From Alkalihalobacillus alcalophilus ATCC 27647 = CGMCC 1.3604 (GTDB lineage Bacteria > Bacillota > Bacilli > Bacillales > Bacillaceae_D), in assembly GCF_000292245.2 (NCBI RefSeq), contig NZ_ALPT02000064.1, positions 1 through 24,573 of the forward strand: a stretch of 24,573 nt of DNA, in the 5' to 3' direction. The position numbers were made by a program, and so were the translations under genes. Under the pieces are notes generated by a model. It ran no database searches. It was not told the DNA's origin and saw only the letters and a program-made list of their open reading frames with translations. This document shows positions 13,676 through 22,301 of the stretch, piece by piece. Position 1 is the stretch's first letter, and each line of letters opens with the position of its first letter.

Positions 13676-14509
13676 TTAATGATACATTTGGCGATATTCA
13701 GTAGGCGTTATTCCTTCATGTTCAAGAAAACGTTTGTTGAAATAACTAATACTTGTATAGCCGGATCGTTCGGCAATTTCTTTAACCGTCATCTTATTAT
13801 CTTTAAGTAATAATTGTTTGCTGCGTTGTAACCTGCATAATGTAATGAAGGCCATCGGTGTCATCTGTGTCGCCCGTTTAAATAATCGACAAAAATAGTA
13901 GGTACTAACTTGTGCTTCATTTGCCCAATAATCCAATTCAAATGGTTCACATGCTTTGCTTTGCATTTGTGGCAAAAGGGTATGAATTCGATCATCTAAT
14001 TCGGTTTTTTCTCCTAAATGTTTGGGCTGAACATTTGTGATGAATTCGAGTAGAAAAGCATAAGTAGCAGTTGAAATTTGTGAGAGCTGTAGTAAGCAAT
14101 GTTGCTCTGCCTTATGAAGAAGATGTTCATGGGCAGCTTCTAAATGAGCGATTTTTTGAGCTTTCCACAAGATAAATCGTTGAAATCCTTTTTCAGAAAG
14201 AAACGATTGAAGGTGGTCTCCGTAAAAGTGGACCCATCTAATATCCCACGGATCCTCTTCGCTACTATAATAACATTGCTGCTGCATCGGAAAATATAAA
14301 AAAGCATCCCCTCTTTTGACTAAAAAGCGTTCTTGATCGATTTCAACGTAACCAGTTCCTGAGAGAATAAAATGAATGCTAAAGTTGTTTAATGTTCCTA
14401 CTTTTCTCGCTACATAATGATCTACATCATCCCAATAATGACCAATCGATTCAGGGAGAATGAGATATTCGTGTTTTGTTAATGTAGGGAAGAGTGTTTG
14501 TCTGCGCAT
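13676..14509 (-). CDS. AraC-family transcriptional regulator
   Basis: This 277-residue regulator has an N-terminal cupin-like sugar-sensing domain (HFILSGTGYVEIDQERFLVKRGDAF in two runs, about 45-75) and a C-terminal pair of helix-turn-helix motifs ending NKMTVKEIAERSGYTSISYF and FLEHEGITPTEYRQMY. The frame is open to 14575, but ATG 14509 is preferred because AAGGAGAG sits seven bases before it. It is divergent from the dehydrogenase/reductase operon across about 210 bp and probably activates that operon in response to a sugar or derivative. It is transcribed towards glnS with a 98-bp gap and no clear terminator, so some readthrough is possible. Confidence 0.85.
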   Translation of the reverse strand: MRRQTLFPTLTKHEYLILPESIGHYWDDVDHYVARKVGTLNNFSIHFILSGTGYVEIDQERFLVKRGDAFLYFPMQQQCYYSSEEDPWDIRWVHFYGDHLQSFLSEKGFQRFILWKAQKIAHLEAAHEHLLHKAEQHCLLQLSQISTATYAFLLEFITNVQPKHLGEKTELDDRIHTLLPQMQSKACEPFELDYWANEAQVSTYYFCRLFKRATQMTPMAFITLCRLQRSKQLLLKDNKMTVKEIAERSGYTSISYFNKRFLEHEGITPTEYRQMYH

Positions 14510-14719
14510 CAGGAAGCTCTCCTTTTGATGATGATTTAAACGTATTTTAGAGTTGCTGAATGAATAGAGAGACAAGCATGGTTATAGCAGATGAACGAAA
14601 AGTCACCTTTCTTTTTTTATGTGCAATATTGTTTTATCGTAAGTCAATAAGCTTTTATTTTTATTTCATTCTTTATTTATTATACTAGCAATATAGTGTT
14701 AAGTAAAAGGAGGCTTACA

Positions 14720-15718
14720 ATGGAAAAGGTTCGTTGGGGGATTATCGGAAGTGCGAATATTGCCAAAAAAGCAGTGATTCCAGGTATACAGCAATCAGAA
14801 ACAGGAGAGGTTGTCGCGATTGCTAGTCGAACGAAAGAAAAAGCAGAGGAAATGGCAGAAGAGTTGTCGATCCCAGTAGCCTATGGAAGCTATGATGAGT
14901 TATTGGATGATCCAACAATTGAAGCCGTTTACATTCCGTTACCGAATCATCTTCATAAAGAGTGGACGATTCGAGCAGCTGAAGCGGGCAAGCATGTGTT
15001 ATGTGAAAAACCAGCAGCCTTAAATGGCGAAGAAGCGAAAGAAATGGAAAAGGCTTGTGAAAAAGCAGGAGTCATATTGGCTGAGGCATTTATGTATCGA
15101 TACCATCCTCGTTATTCGCTGATTAAAGAGATAATGGAGTCAGGAGAAATTGGTGAGATACGTGGAATTCACGGGACATTTACCTTTAATAATGCACAAA
15201 ATTTTAGCAATATTCGGTATAAAAAGGAATGGGGCGGGGGTTCATTATATGATGTCGGTGTTTACCCCATTAGTGCAGCACGAATGTTACTAGGGAAAGA
15301 GCCGCAAGCAGCAACCGTTCATGCTTTCTTTTCTGAAGAGCATGATGATGTTGATATGATGGCATCTGGACTATTGGAATTTGATCAAGGTGTTTCATTG
15401 ACCTTTGATTGTGGGATGTGGGCAGCTTTTCGAAATACGCTTGAAATTGTTGGGACAGAAGGTCGAATTGAAGTTCCTTCAGCATTTATTACGGGGCAAT
15501 CAGCGGAAGATCATTTTTTTGTGATTACGAATGATGGAAAAGTAGAGGTTGAAGTACCGAGGCTTAATCAATATGCATTGCAAGCAGATGCGATTGGGAA
15601 GAGGATTCGTAATGATGTTCCCATTCCATATCCAGCTTCAGATGCTGTTTTAAATATGAAGGTACTTGAAGCATGCTTATTGTCAGCCGAAGAACGTCGG
15701 CGAATTGAAATCAAGTAG
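14720..15718 (+). CDS. Gfo/Idh/MocA-family NAD(P)-dependent oxidoreductase
   Basis: This 332-residue cytoplasmic dehydrogenase is probably active on a sugar, polyol or cyclitol. The N-terminal Rossmann fold has WGIIGSANIAKKAVIPG, PLPNHLHKEW and the signature CEKPAAL with the conserved Lys. The C-terminal half carries GGGSLYDVGVYPISAARMLLG, where the Asp and nearby residues line the substrate pocket. It is close to the D-xylose dehydrogenase/dihydrodiol dehydrogenase subgroup. ATG 14720 follows AAAGGAGG; an upstream in-frame GTG at 14696 has no ribosome binding site. It is first in a two-gene operon with the aldo/keto reductase, 12 bp apart, divergent from an AraC regulator. Confidence 0.88.
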   Translation: MEKVRWGIIGSANIAKKAVIPGIQQSETGEVVAIASRTKEKAEEMAEELSIPVAYGSYDELLDDPTIEAVYIPLPNHLHKEWTIRAAEAGKHVLCEKPAALNGEEAKEMEKACEKAGVILAEAFMYRYHPRYSLIKEIMESGEIGEIRGIHGTFTFNNAQNFSNIRYKKEWGGGSLYDVGVYPISAARMLLGKEPQAATVHAFFSEEHDDVDMMASGLLEFDQGVSLTFDCGMWAAFRNTLEIVGTEGRIEVPSAFITGQSAEDHFFVITNDGKVEVEVPRLNQYALQADAIGKRIRNDVPIPYPASDAVLNMKVLEACLLSAEERRRIEIK

Positions 15719-15730
15719 GAGGATTTTACT

Positions 15731-16678
15731 ATGAAAACGATTCATATTCAAGGTCTAGAGAAACCAGTATCTGTTTTGATTCAAGGATCCGATTATTTTC
15801 GCCCAAGTAATTATGAAACCGTTTGTGAAGTGTTAGATCGCTTTTTTTCCATTGGTGGGAATACGATTGATACAGCCCATGTCTATTGCGGAGGAGAGAG
15901 TGAAGTGGCGATTGGACAATGGATGCGGGAGCGAGGCAATCGTGAGGACGTCATTATTTTAACGAAAGGGGCTCATCATGATCAAAATGGTCCACGAGTC
16001 AATCCGGAGGCTATTTCAAAAGATTTATTTGAAAGCTTAGAACGTCTTGGAACCGATTATGTTGATTTATATGCCCTGCATCGTGATGATCCGAATGTTC
16101 CTGTTAGTGAAATAATGGATGTGTTAAATGAGCATATTGTAGCTGGAAGAATCAAAGCAATCGGTGGGTCGAATTGGACGGTCGAGCGGATTCAGGAAGC
16201 TAACGAGTATGCAGCTTCTAAAGGACTGATTGGCTTTACATTTAGCAGTCCGAACTTGAGTTTAGCTAAGCCAAATGAACCGTTTTGGGCGGGGTGCGTT
16301 TCAGTAGCAGCAGATGATTGTAAGTGGCACAAAGAGCAACAAATTCCAATTCTTTCATGGTCTTCCCAAGCGCGAGGCTTTTTTACAGGGCGTTTTTCTC
16401 CTGAAGATCGGAGTAATAAGGATCTCGTTCGAGTTTTTTATAATGAGGCGAACTGGGAGCGTCTCCGCCGGGCGGAAGTTTTGGCGGAAGAAAAAGGGGT
16501 TACAGCTATACAAATAGCTCTTGCTTATGTGCTCAATCAACCATTTCCGACAGGGGCATTGATTGGTGCACAAAATGAACATGAATTGATGTCATGTCTA
16601 GAAGGCTCAGAGATCCGCTTAACAGAGGACGAGTTACGTTGGTTAGAAGATGTAGATTTACTAGTAGAGAAAAGATAA
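15731..16678 (+). CDS. Aldo/keto reductase
   Basis: This 315-residue cytoplasmic (beta/alpha)8 NAD(P)H-dependent oxidoreductase probably interconverts sugar aldehydes or ketones and alcohols. The catalytic tetrad is visible: Asp and Tyr in NTIDTAHVYCGGES, Lys in VIILTKGAHH, and His in DLYALHRDDP. The cofactor site near the C-terminus reads PTGALIGAQNEHEL, where IPG-x-K/R is common; the usual basic residue is absent, which may favour NADH. AGGAGG lies six bases before ATG 15731, 12 bp behind the dehydrogenase gene. The pair probably handles one carbohydrate under AraC control. Confidence 0.88.
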   Translation: MKTIHIQGLEKPVSVLIQGSDYFRPSNYETVCEVLDRFFSIGGNTIDTAHVYCGGESEVAIGQWMRERGNREDVIILTKGAHHDQNGPRVNPEAISKDLFESLERLGTDYVDLYALHRDDPNVPVSEIMDVLNEHIVAGRIKAIGGSNWTVERIQEANEYAASKGLIGFTFSSPNLSLAKPNEPFWAGCVSVAADDCKWHKEQQIPILSWSSQARGFFTGRFSPEDRSNKDLVRVFYNEANWERLRRAEVLAEEKGVTAIQIALAYVLNQPFPTGALIGAQNEHELMSCLEGSEIRLTEDELRWLEDVDLLVEKR

Positions 16679-16680
16679 GT

Positions 16681-16812
16681 GGTTATAAATGGATATTGGA
16701 TGGTGAAGGTATTGCTTCAATTGAGAAGGAATGCCTTTCTTTTTGGGCAAATTACGGAAATCAAGTAGAGATTAAAGGTATTACGGTCTATGTGAATGGT
16801 TTTATATTTTAG
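16681..16812 (+). pseudogene. Short C-terminal gene fragment
   Basis: After the reductase stop codon an open stretch encodes about 43 residues (GYKWILDGEGIASIEKECLS, then FWANYGNQVEIKGITVYVNG) ending with TAG at 16812. It has no start codon with a ribosome binding site. The composition is protein-like, but I do not recognise it. Confidence 0.25.
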
Positions 16813-16832
16813 AATTACAATAGTAAAAAAAC

Positions 16833-16868
16833 AAGGACTGTGAATAAGCTAAAATCACAGTCTTTATC
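16833..16868. terminator. Bidirectional terminator between convergent genes
   Basis: Arms AAGGACTGTGA (16833-16843) and TCACAGTCTTT (16855-16865) pair with one wobble. A-rich sequence flanks the left side and T-rich the right, serving both the reductase operon and the tetR gene. Confidence 0.75.
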
Positions 16869-16874
16869 TTTTCT

Positions 16875-17486
16875 TTACTTATGATACAAGCCATTCATAT
16901 AAAGATAAGTTAATTGTTCTCTAATTTCTTGTATTGAAAAGTGGCTTTCACCTGTTACACTTTCCCACATAAACATTTCATTTGCATAAAACCACCCGCG
17001 AGCGATAAGGGCTGGGTTAAGGTGGTTGGAGGCTAGTCCTTTTGATTGAGCAAAGGTAATGTCTTTGGTGATACTTATAATAAATCGTTCTTGAATTTCA
17101 CTCCAACGTTTAGCAACCGCTGTTGAGACACCTCTAGCTTCGTTTAAGACGCTCATCATTTTTGCTTCTTGTTTGGCTATTGATAAAAACAGTTCGACTT
17201 GCTCTTGAATGCAGCTCTGGGCTTCTTCAACCGTATTAGGTACAAATGAACGCTCAGCAACTTGATAAAATTGGTTCATTAATTCATCGACTAATTCAAT
17301 TAAGAGCTCATCTTTGTTTTTGAAATAAACATAGGCGGTGCCATATCCAAGACCGGCTTTTTTGATGATTTGTGAAATCGTTGTTTTTGTAAATCCTTGT
17401 TCAATAAAAATCGTTCGACCAGCTTCAAGGATTCGAAGGCGAGTTTGGACTGCTTTTTCTTCTCTAGATGACAACGCTTTCTTCAT
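16875..17486 (-). CDS. TetR-family regulator, likely controls the kynurenine operon
   Basis: This 203-residue dimeric repressor has an N-terminal helix-turn-helix (residues 12-58: RLRILEAGRTIFIEQGFTKT, then TTISQIIKKAGLGYGTAYVY and FKNKDELL) and a ligand-binding helical domain. GGAGGAGGA precedes ATG 17486. It is divergent from kynU over 160 bp. The shared region has a dyad (17530-17538 and 17552-17560) overlapping the -35 boxes of both genes. It probably represses the operon and itself until tryptophan, kynurenine or another intermediate binds. This is position-based inference; the ligand is unknown. Confidence 0.82.
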   Translation of the reverse strand: MKKALSSREEKAVQTRLRILEAGRTIFIEQGFTKTTISQIIKKAGLGYGTAYVYFKNKDELLIELVDELMNQFYQVAERSFVPNTVEEAQSCIQEQVELFLSIAKQEAKMMSVLNEARGVSTAVAKRWSEIQERFIISITKDITFAQSKGLASNHLNPALIARGWFYANEMFMWESVTGESHFSIQEIREQLTYLYMNGLYHK

Positions 17487-17511
17487 TAAGTCCTCCTCCT
17501 TTTTTCTTTAA

Positions 17512-17574
17512 AGTGTATTACAATATTTTAATGACATCAAGTCGTTGACATGGTGTCATTAATTGTTTTATAGT
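17512..17574. promoter_or_regulatory. Divergent tetR/kynU promoters with a shared operator
   Basis: Forward: TTGACA (17545-17550), 18-bp spacer, TATAGT (17569-17574). Reverse: TTGATG (17540-17535), 17-bp spacer, TACACT (17517-17512). The dyad AATGACATC (17530-17538) and GGTGTCATT (17552-17560) has one mismatch per arm and spans both -35 boxes, so one bound TetR dimer pair would block both. Confidence 0.65.
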
Positions 17575-17646
17575 AATGGCATAAGGATTTTAACGTTCAG
17601 AATGAATTATCTGAAAAAATGAAAGGTTTAAAAAAGGAGGTCTATT

Positions 17647-18924
17647 ATGACTCGGCAATTAACTTATGAAACGGCAATAGCTTTAGATAAGCAAGATTCT
17701 CTAGCTTCATTTCGAGAAGAGTTTTATTTACAAGACAATCAAATTTATTTAGATGGTAATTCTCTCGGTTTATTATCAAAGCGAGCTGAGAAAACATTGC
17801 ATACACTGATTGATTCCTGGAAAACATTAGGGATTGATGGCTGGACGGAAGGGAATTATCCATGGTTTTATTTATCAGAATCATTAGGGGATAAAATGGC
17901 TCAACTTGTCGGGGCTTTTGAAGATGAAGTAATTGTAACCGGTTCCACAACGACCAACTTACATCAGCTTGTCGCTACTTTCTACAAACCAGCTGGAAAG
18001 CGAACGAAAATTTTAGCGGATGAACTGAATTTTCCCAGTGATATTTATGCCCTGCAAAGCCAAATACAACAAAAGGGCTTCGATTATCAAGAGCATTTAG
18101 TCCAAGTGAAAAGTGCAGACGGTCATACTTTAAAAGAAGAAGACATTATTGAAGCGATGACCGATGAGATTGCTCTTATTTTATTACCGAGTGTTCTTTA
18201 TCGTAGTGGTCAGATTCTTGATATGAAGCGTCTGACAGAAGAGGCTCGTCAAAGAGGGATTGTCATCGGCTTTGACCTGTGTCATTCGATTGGCTCGATT
18301 CCGCATGAACTGAGCGAATGGGGAGTCGATTTTGCCTTTTGGTGTACGTATAAGCATTTAAACGGAGGACCGGGATCGGTTGGGAGCCTTTATGTAAACC
18401 GCAAGCATTTTGGTACAGCACCAGGTCTTGCTGGCTGGTTTAGTTCGAAAAAGGAAAAGCAATTTGATATGGAACATACGTTAACTCATGCTGAAGATGC
18501 TGGAGCTTTTCAAATGGGCACTCCACATGTTCTCAGCCTAGCTCCTCTAATTGGTTCATTGGAATTATTCCATGAAGCTGGTATTGAGCAAATTCGTCAA
18601 AAGTCGTTAGCTCTTACTCGCTTTATGAAGGAGTTAATGGAGCAAGAGTTAAAAGGTGAACAGTTTGTTTTCCGTAACCCTGATCAAGATGATAGACGTG
18701 GTGGGCATTTATACATTGAACATCCAGAGGCTGCTCGTATCTGTAGGGCATTAAAGGATGAAGGTGTCATTCCAGATTTCCGTACACCAAACGGAATCCG
18801 ACTAGCTCCAGTTGCTCTTTATAATTCATTTGAAGATGTTTGGAATAGTGTCCAAATTTTAAAACGAATTATGAAAGAAGAACTATATAAGAAATACGAG
18901 AATAAGCGAGGAGTCGTGGCGTAA
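17647..18924 (+). CDS. kynU: Kynureninase
   Basis: This 425-residue PLP enzyme of the cytoplasm hydrolyses L-kynurenine to anthranilate and L-alanine. Marks include YLDGNSLGLLS near residue 35, the phosphate-binding TGSTTTNLHQ (98-107), FDLCHSIGSIPHEL with Asp210 and His213, and WCTYKHLNGGPGSVG with the Schiff-base Lys236. AAAGGAGG lies upstream of ATG 17647. It is the first gene of the operon, and its TAA overlaps the kynB ATG by one base. The catabolic gene order is unusual in having the last enzyme first. No 3-hydroxyanthranilate genes follow, so the pathway stops at anthranilate here. Confidence 0.95.
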   Translation: MTRQLTYETAIALDKQDSLASFREEFYLQDNQIYLDGNSLGLLSKRAEKTLHTLIDSWKTLGIDGWTEGNYPWFYLSESLGDKMAQLVGAFEDEVIVTGSTTTNLHQLVATFYKPAGKRTKILADELNFPSDIYALQSQIQQKGFDYQEHLVQVKSADGHTLKEEDIIEAMTDEIALILLPSVLYRSGQILDMKRLTEEARQRGIVIGFDLCHSIGSIPHELSEWGVDFAFWCTYKHLNGGPGSVGSLYVNRKHFGTAPGLAGWFSSKKEKQFDMEHTLTHAEDAGAFQMGTPHVLSLAPLIGSLELFHEAGIEQIRQKSLALTRFMKELMEQELKGEQFVFRNPDQDDRRGGHLYIEHPEAARICRALKDEGVIPDFRTPNGIRLAPVALYNSFEDVWNSVQILKRIMKEELYKKYENKRGVVA

Positions 18925-19574
18925 TGAACGAGGCAAAATGGATCGATATTTCTCAACCGTTAGATGACAAGCTCGCCCATTGGCCTGGAGATACACCATT
19001 TCAATATGTAACAGAATATACGAAGGAACAAACGGGTTCGGTCAATATTGGAAAAATGACAACGAGTCTCCATTCAGGGACACATGTTGATGCCCCATTT
19101 CATTTTGATAACAGCGGTGCCCGTATTCTTGATTTAGATCTTGAGCTCTTTATCGGGCAAGCTCGTGTGATTGACGGTTCCTCTTTTACGATGTTAAATG
19201 AAGAAATGTTTTCTCATTTTAATTTAGATGGAGTGACTCGGCTACTGGTTAAGACATTAGTTCCGAATAATCCAATTCATTTTCCAGCGGATTTCCCTTC
19301 AGTAACTACTTGTGGAGCTAATTATTTAGGGAAAAAAGGGGTTAAATTGATTGGGGTGGATGTTCCTTCGGTCGATCATCCTGATAGTAAAGAATTAAGT
19401 GGGCATCATGCTCTTTTAAAAAATGAGATAGCGATTTTAGAGAACGTCATGCTTGATTCTGTTCCAGATGGAGATTATGAACTAATTGCTTTACCACTTC
19501 CTATAAAAGAGGGAGATGGCAGCCCCGTTCGTGCTGTTATTCGCCCATTACTTTTAGATGAAAAAGGAGAATAA
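18924..19574 (+). CDS. kynB: Kynurenine formamidase (arylformamidase)
   Basis: This 216-residue cyclase-family metal-dependent hydrolase removes formate from N-formylkynurenine to give kynurenine. The metal-binding motif HSGTHVDAPFH is at residues 50-60 (His50, His54, Asp56, His60), and the second-shell HPDSKELSGHHALL segment follows near 153. It starts with the last base of the kynU stop, and its own TAA overlaps the kynA ATG in the same way. These overlaps imply translational coupling and fixed stoichiometry across the three enzymes. It is of the bacterial KynB type rather than the alpha/beta-hydrolase formamidase of animals. Confidence 0.93.
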   Translation: MNEAKWIDISQPLDDKLAHWPGDTPFQYVTEYTKEQTGSVNIGKMTTSLHSGTHVDAPFHFDNSGARILDLDLELFIGQARVIDGSSFTMLNEEMFSHFNLDGVTRLLVKTLVPNNPIHFPADFPSVTTCGANYLGKKGVKLIGVDVPSVDHPDSKELSGHHALLKNEIAILENVMLDSVPDGDYELIALPLPIKEGDGSPVRAVIRPLLLDEKGE

Positions 19575-20419
19575 TGATGACAGAAAATCCGAAAACGACT
19601 GCAAATGAAAAAGGAATTTATACGGACTTTAAGAACAATATGACGTATGGGGAATACTTAAAGCTTGATCAAATTTTATCAGGACAAGAGCGTCTTTCCG
19701 ACCACCATGATGAAATGCTCTTTATCATTATCCACCAAGTAAGTGAATTATGGATGAAGTTAATTTTGCATGAAACAAATGCGGCGATTGAATCGATTCA
19801 GTCAGAGGATTTTCAATCATCGTTTAAGCGATTAGCCCGTGTATCTAAAATTCAATCTCAAATTATTCAAGCTTGGGATGTTTTATCAACGTTAACACCA
19901 GCTGAATACATGGAATTCCGTGAGTCACTTGGACAAGCATCAGGATTTCAATCTTATCAATACCGTAAAATCGAATTTGCACTAGGTTATAAAACACCAC
20001 ATATTTTAAAAATTTATGAAAAAGATCCGATTTTGCATAAAGAGTTAAGCGATGCATTTCATAGTCCTGGACTTTATGATGTTGCGATTGAAGCTTTGGC
20101 TAAAGCTGGATTTTCGATTAATGTGGATCTTCTTAATCGAGATTACTCAAAGCCGTATGAAGAAGACGAGAGTGTGAAGGAAGCTTGGATGGCTGTATAT
20201 CGTAATGTTGATAAGCATTGGGACTTATATCAGCTAGCGGAAAAGTTAGTTGATATTGAAGACTGGCTTCAACAATGGCGCTTCCGTCATATGAAAACGG
20301 TAGAACGAATTATTGGATTTAAAGTGGGGACAGGTGGTTCTTCTGGCGTTAATTATTTAAAGAAAGTACTAGATCAACGCTTCTTCCCTGAATTGTGGGA
20401 TTTACGAACAGAACTATAA
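19574..20419 (+). CDS. kynA: Tryptophan 2,3-dioxygenase
   Basis: This 281-residue haem enzyme opens the indole ring of L-tryptophan with O2 to form N-formylkynurenine, the first step of the pathway. Visible features are TYGEYLKLDQILSGQ, the distal-pocket MLFIIIHQVSELWMKL (His54), FRESLGQASGFQS with Arg116, the proximal haem ligand His239 in WRFRHMKTVERIIGFK, and the substrate loop GTGGSSGVNYLKK. Start codons at 19574 and 19577 are both possible after AAAGGAG. Length is typical for a tetrameric bacterial TDO (about 280). It is third in the operon, 30 bp before the transporter gene. Confidence 0.95.
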   Translation: MMTENPKTTANEKGIYTDFKNNMTYGEYLKLDQILSGQERLSDHHDEMLFIIIHQVSELWMKLILHETNAAIESIQSEDFQSSFKRLARVSKIQSQIIQAWDVLSTLTPAEYMEFRESLGQASGFQSYQYRKIEFALGYKTPHILKIYEKDPILHKELSDAFHSPGLYDVAIEALAKAGFSINVDLLNRDYSKPYEEDESVKEAWMAVYRNVDKHWDLYQLAEKLVDIEDWLQQWRFRHMKTVERIIGFKVGTGGSSGVNYLKKVLDQRFFPELWDLRTEL

Positions 20420-20449
20420 ACTTTCGGATTACGCTAAGGGGGGAACAAT

Positions 20450-21793
20450 ATGGGAAAAAAAAGAGAACAGTGGTCTTCTAATATTGGATTTATATTTGCA
20501 TCTGCGGGAGCAGCCATTGGCTTAGGAGCTATTTGGAAATTTCCTTATGTGACAGGTACAAATGGAGGAGGAGCTTTTCTCCTCGTCTTTATTGCCTGCA
20601 CATTGCTAGTCGGTTTACCGATGTTAATTGCCGAGTTTGTGATTGGTCGTGGGTCGAAAAAAGAAGCGGTTTCTGCTTATCAAAAGCTGGCTCCTAATAG
20701 TCGTTGGGGGCATCTTGGTAAGCTAGGCGTTGTCGGTTGTTTTTTCCTTCTTTCTTTTTATTGTGTTGTCGGTGGTTGGGTGCTTATTTATACCGTATTA
20801 TCATTGACAGGACAAATTATTGGACCAACTACTGATTATGCTCAATTGTTTGGTTCGGTTATTAGTACACCATGGATAGGAATTCTTGGATTATTTATTT
20901 TCTTAATTTTGAATGTTATCATTTTATCACTTGGAATTAAAAATGGAATTGAACGAGCAAATAATATTTTGATGCCATTGCTGTTTATCTTTTTTATTAT
21001 CTTAGTCATTCGTTCGTTAACATTAGAAGGGGCGAGTGAAGGAGTTCGCTTCTTCCTGCAACCAGATTTCACTAGTTTATCAGCAGAAGGTGTCCTCTAT
21101 GCACTTGGGCAATCATTCTTTGCTTTAGCGGTTGGTTTCTCTTGTCTAGTTACATATAGTTCTTATTTAGATAAAAAGGAAAGTATTCCGACGGCGGCTG
21201 TTTCGGTTGTCGTGATGAATTTATTTGTTTCTATCCTAGCGGGTTTAGCGATCTTTCCAGCCATTTTTGCATTAGGATATGAGCCGACGGAAGGACCGGG
21301 TTTGCTTTTCGTAATGTTGCCTGCTGTTTTTTCTGAGATTATATTTGGCGAAATTTTCTTAGCGTTATTTTTGTTACTATTTTTATTTGCTACTCTTACT
21401 TCTTCCTTCAGTCTGCTAGAAATCATTATTTCAGCATTTACTGAAAAGAAGGTAAGCACTAGGAAGAAAATAACGATCATTTCAGGTTTGGTTGTTTTTG
21501 TTGGTGGAATTCCAGCTGCATTAAGCTTCGGGGTATTAGAGCATGTTCAGATCTTTAGTTTATCGATTTTCGATGCGACCGATTATTTGGTTAGTAACAT
21601 CATGCTCCCAATTGGCTGTCTATTAATCTCCTTATTCATTTCATTTAAAATGGAAAGAAAGCTTATGGAAGCGGAATTTTTAAGTGGGAATAACCTTTCC
21701 AGTCAATTGTTTAAAATCTGGCTCTTCTTAATGAGATTTGTTGTACCTCTTGTCATTATCATTGTTCTGATTGCTTCATTAGGAATCTTTTAA
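20450..21793 (+). CDS. Sodium-dependent NSS-family amino acid transporter
   Basis: This 447-residue membrane protein of the neurotransmitter:sodium symporter family (LeuT/MhsT-like) has about eleven helices. The first helix has SAGAAIGLGAIWKFPYVTGT (18-37) with NGGGAF after it, containing the Na+-coordinating and unwound substrate-site residues. SFFALAVGFSCLVTYSSYL matches helix 6. The start follows AAGGGGGGAA upstream of ATG 20450. It lies 30 bp behind kynA and ends at a terminator, so it is part of the kyn operon. It probably takes up tryptophan (or kynurenine) with sodium, fitting an alkaliphile that relies on sodium rather than proton gradients. Substrate is inference from context. Confidence 0.88.
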   Translation: MGKKREQWSSNIGFIFASAGAAIGLGAIWKFPYVTGTNGGGAFLLVFIACTLLVGLPMLIAEFVIGRGSKKEAVSAYQKLAPNSRWGHLGKLGVVGCFFLLSFYCVVGGWVLIYTVLSLTGQIIGPTTDYAQLFGSVISTPWIGILGLFIFLILNVIILSLGIKNGIERANNILMPLLFIFFIILVIRSLTLEGASEGVRFFLQPDFTSLSAEGVLYALGQSFFALAVGFSCLVTYSSYLDKKESIPTAAVSVVVMNLFVSILAGLAIFPAIFALGYEPTEGPGLLFVMLPAVFSEIIFGEIFLALFLLLFLFATLTSSFSLLEIIISAFTEKKVSTRKKITIISGLVVFVGGIPAALSFGVLEHVQIFSLSIFDATDYLVSNIMLPIGCLLISLFISFKMERKLMEAEFLSGNNLSSQLFKIWLFLMRFVVPLVIIIVLIASLGIF

Positions 21794-21800
21794 TCGTAGA

Positions 21801-21832
21801 AAGCTCAATCGTTTAGGTGATTGAGCTTTTTA
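21801..21832 (+). terminator. Terminator of the kyn operon
   Basis: Perfect 10-bp arms (21801-21810 and 21819-21828) around an 8-base loop are followed by a T-rich tail, eight bases after the transporter stop. Confidence 0.85.
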
Positions 21833-22301
21833 ATTTACACTTTTGGAAAGTTTACCTTTATTAAAGGAATAAAGGATAAGTAAAACGAAGGAGCTCGCTA
21901 TAAGCACTTGGTGGAAAGCTAAATATTTTAATAAAAGAATGTCTAGAGTTAATATAACACTAGTGAACATTCACATTATAAATTGTAATAATTTATAAGT
22001 ACACACATATATAAACATATTTATAATGTATTTACTTTTTTATTATCGTGTAATAATATGAGGTTCCAACTATGAATGGTCTGAATTTTCTTGTTATACA
22101 GATCATTCCGACATCTAAAACCTACTTCTTGCATAGGAATGATCGATATTGGACCTTGGCTTCTTTGTATCTATTTTTTTAGTTTGTAAAAAGTAGACGG
22201 GAGGTGACTTTTTTATCTACGAATTCCTTTTCAACTAGAATCCTACAATCAGAAAAATGATTTGTTTTATCTAGTAAACTAATCTTGAGGAGGAGAATTA
22301 T
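21833..22301. other. Non-coding region upstream of the subtilisin gene
   Basis: No gene is visible. GATCATTCC (22101-22109) and GGAATGATC (22136-22144) form a perfect inverted repeat about 160-200 bp before the start codon, a candidate operator or leader hairpin. 21960-22060 is very A/T-rich, as is common upstream of strongly expressed protease genes. I could not fix a promoter. Confidence 0.4.
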
